From: Flavobacteriales bacterium UBA6165
GTDB lineage: Bacteria > Bacteroidota > Bacteroidia > Flavobacteriales_D > Crocinitomicaceae
Assembly: GCA_002422285.1 (NCBI GenBank)
Contig: DIUF01000082.1
Span: 1-9,216, forward strand
Direction of reading: 5' to 3'
DNA length: 9,216 bases
The notes under the pieces are model-generated. The model saw nothing but the letters and a program-made list of their open reading frames with translations. It was not told the origin of the DNA and made no database searches. The position numbers were made by a program, and so were the translations under genes. This document shows positions 6,745 to 9,216 of this stretch, in pieces. Each line of letters begins with the position of its first letter. The stretch's first letter is position 1.

Positions 6745-7464
6745 ATGAGCTATACAGAATCCATATTTCTCGTTGTTGACCTAGGGAATACCGACCTGAA
6801 GTTTGCGTTTTTTGGTCAAAAACTCCTGTTAACCGGGCGTGGTAAAGACACATTGCAACAAGCTTTAACAACACAAAATTATGACTTCTCACTCATTTCG
6901 TCAGTCGCGGAAGATTCCGTATTGTTGGAAATTGCTTCTTTGATACCCAAGGCATTTGTTTTGAATCCATTATTAGAAATCCCGCTTGATAACAACTATG
7001 CCACACCTCATACCCTAGGTCAAGACCGTTTGGCAAATGCTGTAGCTTTATGTCATCTATCTAAAGGAAAAGCAGCAGTTAGCATTGATTGTGGAACATG
7101 TCTAAAATTTGATTTTGTTGATGAATTTGGTGTTTATCAAGGAGGCAGCATTTCGCCAGGTATAAACATGAGGTTCAAAGCCATGAATCAATTTACAGCC
7201 AACTTACCCTTGATAGAAAAATGGCAAGAGGTGGACTTAATTGGTAAGGACACAAAATCCAGCATGATATCTGGCGTAATAAACGGGATGCGCAGTGAAA
7301 TAAATGAAACCATCGCACGTTATCTTCAACACAATGAAAAATTAACTATTTATTTAACCGGAGGAGACGCGTCACATTTTGAAAATGCAATTAAATATCC
7401 CATCTTTGCCGACCCAAATTTGACCTTGTTCGGTTTGAAACTAATTTTAGAAGCTAATGTTTAG
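6745..7464 (+). CDS. coaX: Type III pantothenate kinase
   Basis: This 239-residue protein fits CoaX in length and motif order. It phosphorylates pantothenate with ATP in the first step of coenzyme A synthesis, in the cytoplasm; the family needs a monovalent cation and is generally not feedback-inhibited by CoA. Visible motifs are VDLGNTD (11-17, first phosphate loop with the conserved Asp), TLGQDRLANAVAL (90-102, the GxDR substrate region), SIDCGTCLKFD (113-123, second ASKHA phosphate motif with Asp115), GGSISPGINMRFKAM (133-147), and LTGGDA (204-209) for the adenosine side. Lys121 sits where relatives I know of usually have Thr. No other start codon lies before the first motif, so the ATG at 6745 is secure. 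It heads the plus-strand unit, and its last 8 nt overlap the next gene (ATGTTTAG). Confidence 0.95.
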   Translation: MSYTESIFLVVDLGNTDLKFAFFGQKLLLTGRGKDTLQQALTTQNYDFSLISSVAEDSVLLEIASLIPKAFVLNPLLEIPLDNNYATPHTLGQDRLANAVALCHLSKGKAAVSIDCGTCLKFDFVDEFGVYQGGSISPGINMRFKAMNQFTANLPLIEKWQEVDLIGKDTKSSMISGVINGMRSEINETIARYLQHNEKLTIYLTGGDASHFENAIKYPIFADPNLTLFGLKLILEANV

Positions 7465-8806
7465 ACCTATTTCTCTTGTAACTGCGCTAATTTGTTGTTC
7501 AACAATATTTGCACAAAACACAGTCAACAATCCTTACTCTTTCTACGGTATCGGTCTATACGAAAGCAATAGAAATGCTCTTCAAGTAGCTCTTGGCGGA
7601 ACAGGTTACGCGCTCGTAGACAGTGCCTACAATAATCCTATAAATCCTGCAACCATAGCATACCTATCCAAAGGTCAACCGATTTTCAACATTGAAATAA
7701 CAGGCAGGCTTTCTTTTTTCGAATCGGATCTATCTCGTGGTAACACACGCTTGACATATTTACGCGGTATCCAATTCTCCATTCCCTTTGCTAACAGATT
7801 GGGGTTAGGATTTGGTTACCGTCCAGCTTTTTCAAAGGGCTATAGATTCGTTGAGCCTCAATTAGTCGATGGTGATTCATTGAATCGAATTTATCAAGGA
7901 AGTGGTGGTGTTCAGCAAACCTATTTATCTTTTGTAGTTGCTCCAGTAAAAACAGAAAACACATACTTCGCGCTGGGTTTTGAAGCTAACTTTAATTTCG
8001 GTGACGCAACAGACGTTCGCGCCATAGAGTTTTCAGCCTTCAGCCAAAACAACGCTGCAAATCTTATGAATGACCGTATTCGTGGGTTTGGATTTAACGC
8101 TTCTATGGCTTTGAAGCATCGTATATCTCAAAACTTTTCACTCTCATTGGGAGCAAACTATGGCCTTTCAAGCAATTGGAATGTTACTCATACAGATGTC
8201 ATCAATCGCTATGCTGGTAATTATGGCGTAACCCATCAATTCATTGAAACAATCAGCGATGGAGGCATAATGAAAGGAACTATTTCCACACCAAGTCTAT
8301 TAGGTATTGGTTTCGGCATGGACATACACCCTCAAGGATTCAATCTCAATTCGAAAAAACAAAGTCGTGTTAGAATTTTTGGTGACCTCGAGATGATTGG
8401 TTGGAGCAATCACAAAAGAACGATTAATAATGTTGTTGATACGAGTTTCACTTTCCAAAACACCACATCTTATCGCTTTGGATTTGAAGTAACACCGCAT
8501 GCTATCACTAATGATCGTTCTCCTGGAATAAATTATATTTCCAAAATATCGTACCGTGCTGGGTTAAATTTAAATCAAATCTCACTTCCAACAGGCAATC
8601 TCAACGATTTTGGCATAACTTTTGGATTTGGTTTTCCGTTACCATTTGACAACTCACAATCATCCATCAATTTTGGAATGCGTTTGGGGCAGATTGGTTC
8701 GGCAGGAACAACTTCTATACAAGAGCGCTATATCGCTTATCAAGTAGGAATAGTTTTAACGCCAGCGAATTGGGAAAGATGGTTTAGAAAAATTAAATAC
8801 GATTAA
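7457..8806 (+). CDS. Outer-membrane beta-barrel protein, FadL/OmpP1-like, exported
   Basis: The 449-residue protein begins with a signal peptide (about 1-19, cleavage likely after FA before Gln20). The mature part opens with NPYSFYGIGLYE (25-36), LGGTGYA (46-52) and NPINPATIAYL (60-70), the N-terminal pattern of FadL-like Bacteroidota outer-membrane proteins in which the N-terminus plugs the barrel. The remainder is rich in alternating Gly/aromatic strands (GLGFGYRPAF, FALGFEANFNFG, SLSLGANYGL, ISYRAGLNLNQI, FGITFGFGFPLPF, INFGMRLGQIG) that fit a large beta barrel, ending in a short basic tail (WFRKIKYD). Its substrate cannot be read; hydrophobic-compound uptake is known only for some FadL relatives. 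Its ATG lies inside the 3' end of coaX, so translation is probably coupled. Not a lipoprotein: the Cys pair at 13-14 lacks a lipobox. Confidence 0.88.
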   Translation: MFRPISLVTALICCSTIFAQNTVNNPYSFYGIGLYESNRNALQVALGGTGYALVDSAYNNPINPATIAYLSKGQPIFNIEITGRLSFFESDLSRGNTRLTYLRGIQFSIPFANRLGLGFGYRPAFSKGYRFVEPQLVDGDSLNRIYQGSGGVQQTYLSFVVAPVKTENTYFALGFEANFNFGDATDVRAIEFSAFSQNNAANLMNDRIRGFGFNASMALKHRISQNFSLSLGANYGLSSNWNVTHTDVINRYAGNYGVTHQFIETISDGGIMKGTISTPSLLGIGFGMDIHPQGFNLNSKKQSRVRIFGDLEMIGWSNHKRTINNVVDTSFTFQNTTSYRFGFEVTPHAITNDRSPGINYISKISYRAGLNLNQISLPTGNLNDFGITFGFGFPLPFDNSQSSINFGMRLGQIGSAGTTSIQERYIAYQVGIVLTPANWERWFRKIKYD

Positions 8807-8818
8807 ACAAACACAACT

Positions 8819-9216
8819 ATGAAAACCGTGAAGTACATATTAGCCCTAGCTTCAGTTTACGCTTTCGGAGTTTTTGCTCAGGAAGAAACAAAAGAATGTC
8901 GAGAATTTAAAATGATTGCCTCTGACTCAAAAATGATGGGCGATTTTCAAGAAGCTGCTATTTATTATTGGAAAGTAGAGCAAAACTGCCAAGCAGATGA
9001 AAATATTTATGTGAATTTGCGTTACTGCTACGAGATGATGTTGAACAACACCACTGACGAAACTCGTAAAGCCGCATTGCGTGATACCTTGATTACAATA
9101 TACGGTATGCAAGAAGCAAAATTTGGTAAAGATCCGAATTGGTCTTTGTGGCACGCCTATTATCTTACAGCAAACAAAAGCACTAACTACTCTAAAATTG
9201 ATGAGTTATTCTTTTA
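8819..9216 (+). CDS. Exported TPR-like protein (partial, 3' end outside window)
   Basis: The ATG at 8819 lies 12 nt after the outer-membrane protein stop and the frame runs off the right edge, leaving 132 residues visible. Residues 1-20 form a signal peptide (KYILALASVYAFGVFA, cleavage before Gln21), so the protein is exported, probably periplasmic or outer-membrane associated. The segment DFQEAAIYYWKVEQNC (about 42-57) followed by ENIYVNLRYCYEMM (62-75) matches a tetratricopeptide helix pair, and further helical sequence follows (LRDTLITIYGMQEAKFG). TPR arrays serve as protein-binding scaffolds; the partner is unknown. Being last in the coaX/outer-membrane protein unit suggests an envelope role. 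From memory, flavobacterial relatives often carry this order followed by lptC, which the next stretch outside the window would test. Confidence 0.8.
   Translation, partial: MKTVKYILALASVYAFGVFAQEETKECREFKMIASDSKMMGDFQEAAIYYWKVEQNCQADENIYVNLRYCYEMMLNNTTDETRKAALRDTLITIYGMQEAKFGKDPNWSLWHAYYLTANKSTNYSKIDELFF

Noticed and set aside
7487..7504. Possible lipoprotein signal (Cys pair near residue 13 of the barrel protein)
   Set aside because: The residues before the Cys (A-L-I) do not form a lipobox, and a normal signal-peptidase I site (IFA before Gln) follows.

Overview
This 9.2-kb window looks like a chromosomal housekeeping segment from a member of the Bacteroidota, probably an aquatic flavobacterial-type organism. 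The evidence is an AT-rich composition, a five-times-repeated TAnnTTTG promoter box (the Bacteroidota primary-sigma -7 element) directly upstream of genes, no strong Shine-Dalgarno sequences, and family members typical of that phylum: a type III pantothenate kinase followed by a FadL-like outer-membrane protein, a multi-repeat DUF349 protein and a SirB1/transglutaminase-like protein. I see no tRNA, rRNA, CRISPR array, insertion sequence or phage gene. No gene-free stretch exceeds about 135 bases.

Layout. Positions 1 to 6610 are read from the minus strand, in transcription order: a SirB1-like protein (6610-5726); a coupled unit of PfkB-type sugar kinase (5653-4721), DUF349 protein (4721-2982) and small membrane protein (2989-2318); a polytopic, probably GT-C-like membrane protein (2268-601); and a family-2 glycosyltransferase cut by the left edge (536-1). 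A 134-bp divergent intergenic region (6611-6744) separates these from a plus-strand unit: coaX (6745-7464), an outer-membrane beta-barrel protein (7457-8806) and a secreted TPR-like protein cut by the right edge (8819 onward).

How the genes fit together. CoaX makes 4'-phosphopantothenate for coenzyme A. It is translationally overlapped with an envelope protein gene, so a metabolic gene and envelope genes share one transcript. The glycosyltransferase probably makes a polyprenyl-phosphate sugar, and the neighbouring polytopic protein is a candidate user of such a donor; that link is inference. The kinase, DUF349 and membrane protein genes overlap by 1 and 8 nt and are very probably co-translated, but no shared function is evident.

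No clearly new system was found. The most interesting signal is regulatory: each of the five genes preceded by a gap of about 50 nt or more has an exact TAnnTTTG box within 26 nt of its start codon, while none of the four tightly packed genes does. Three boxes sit so close to the start that the transcripts would be leaderless or nearly so.
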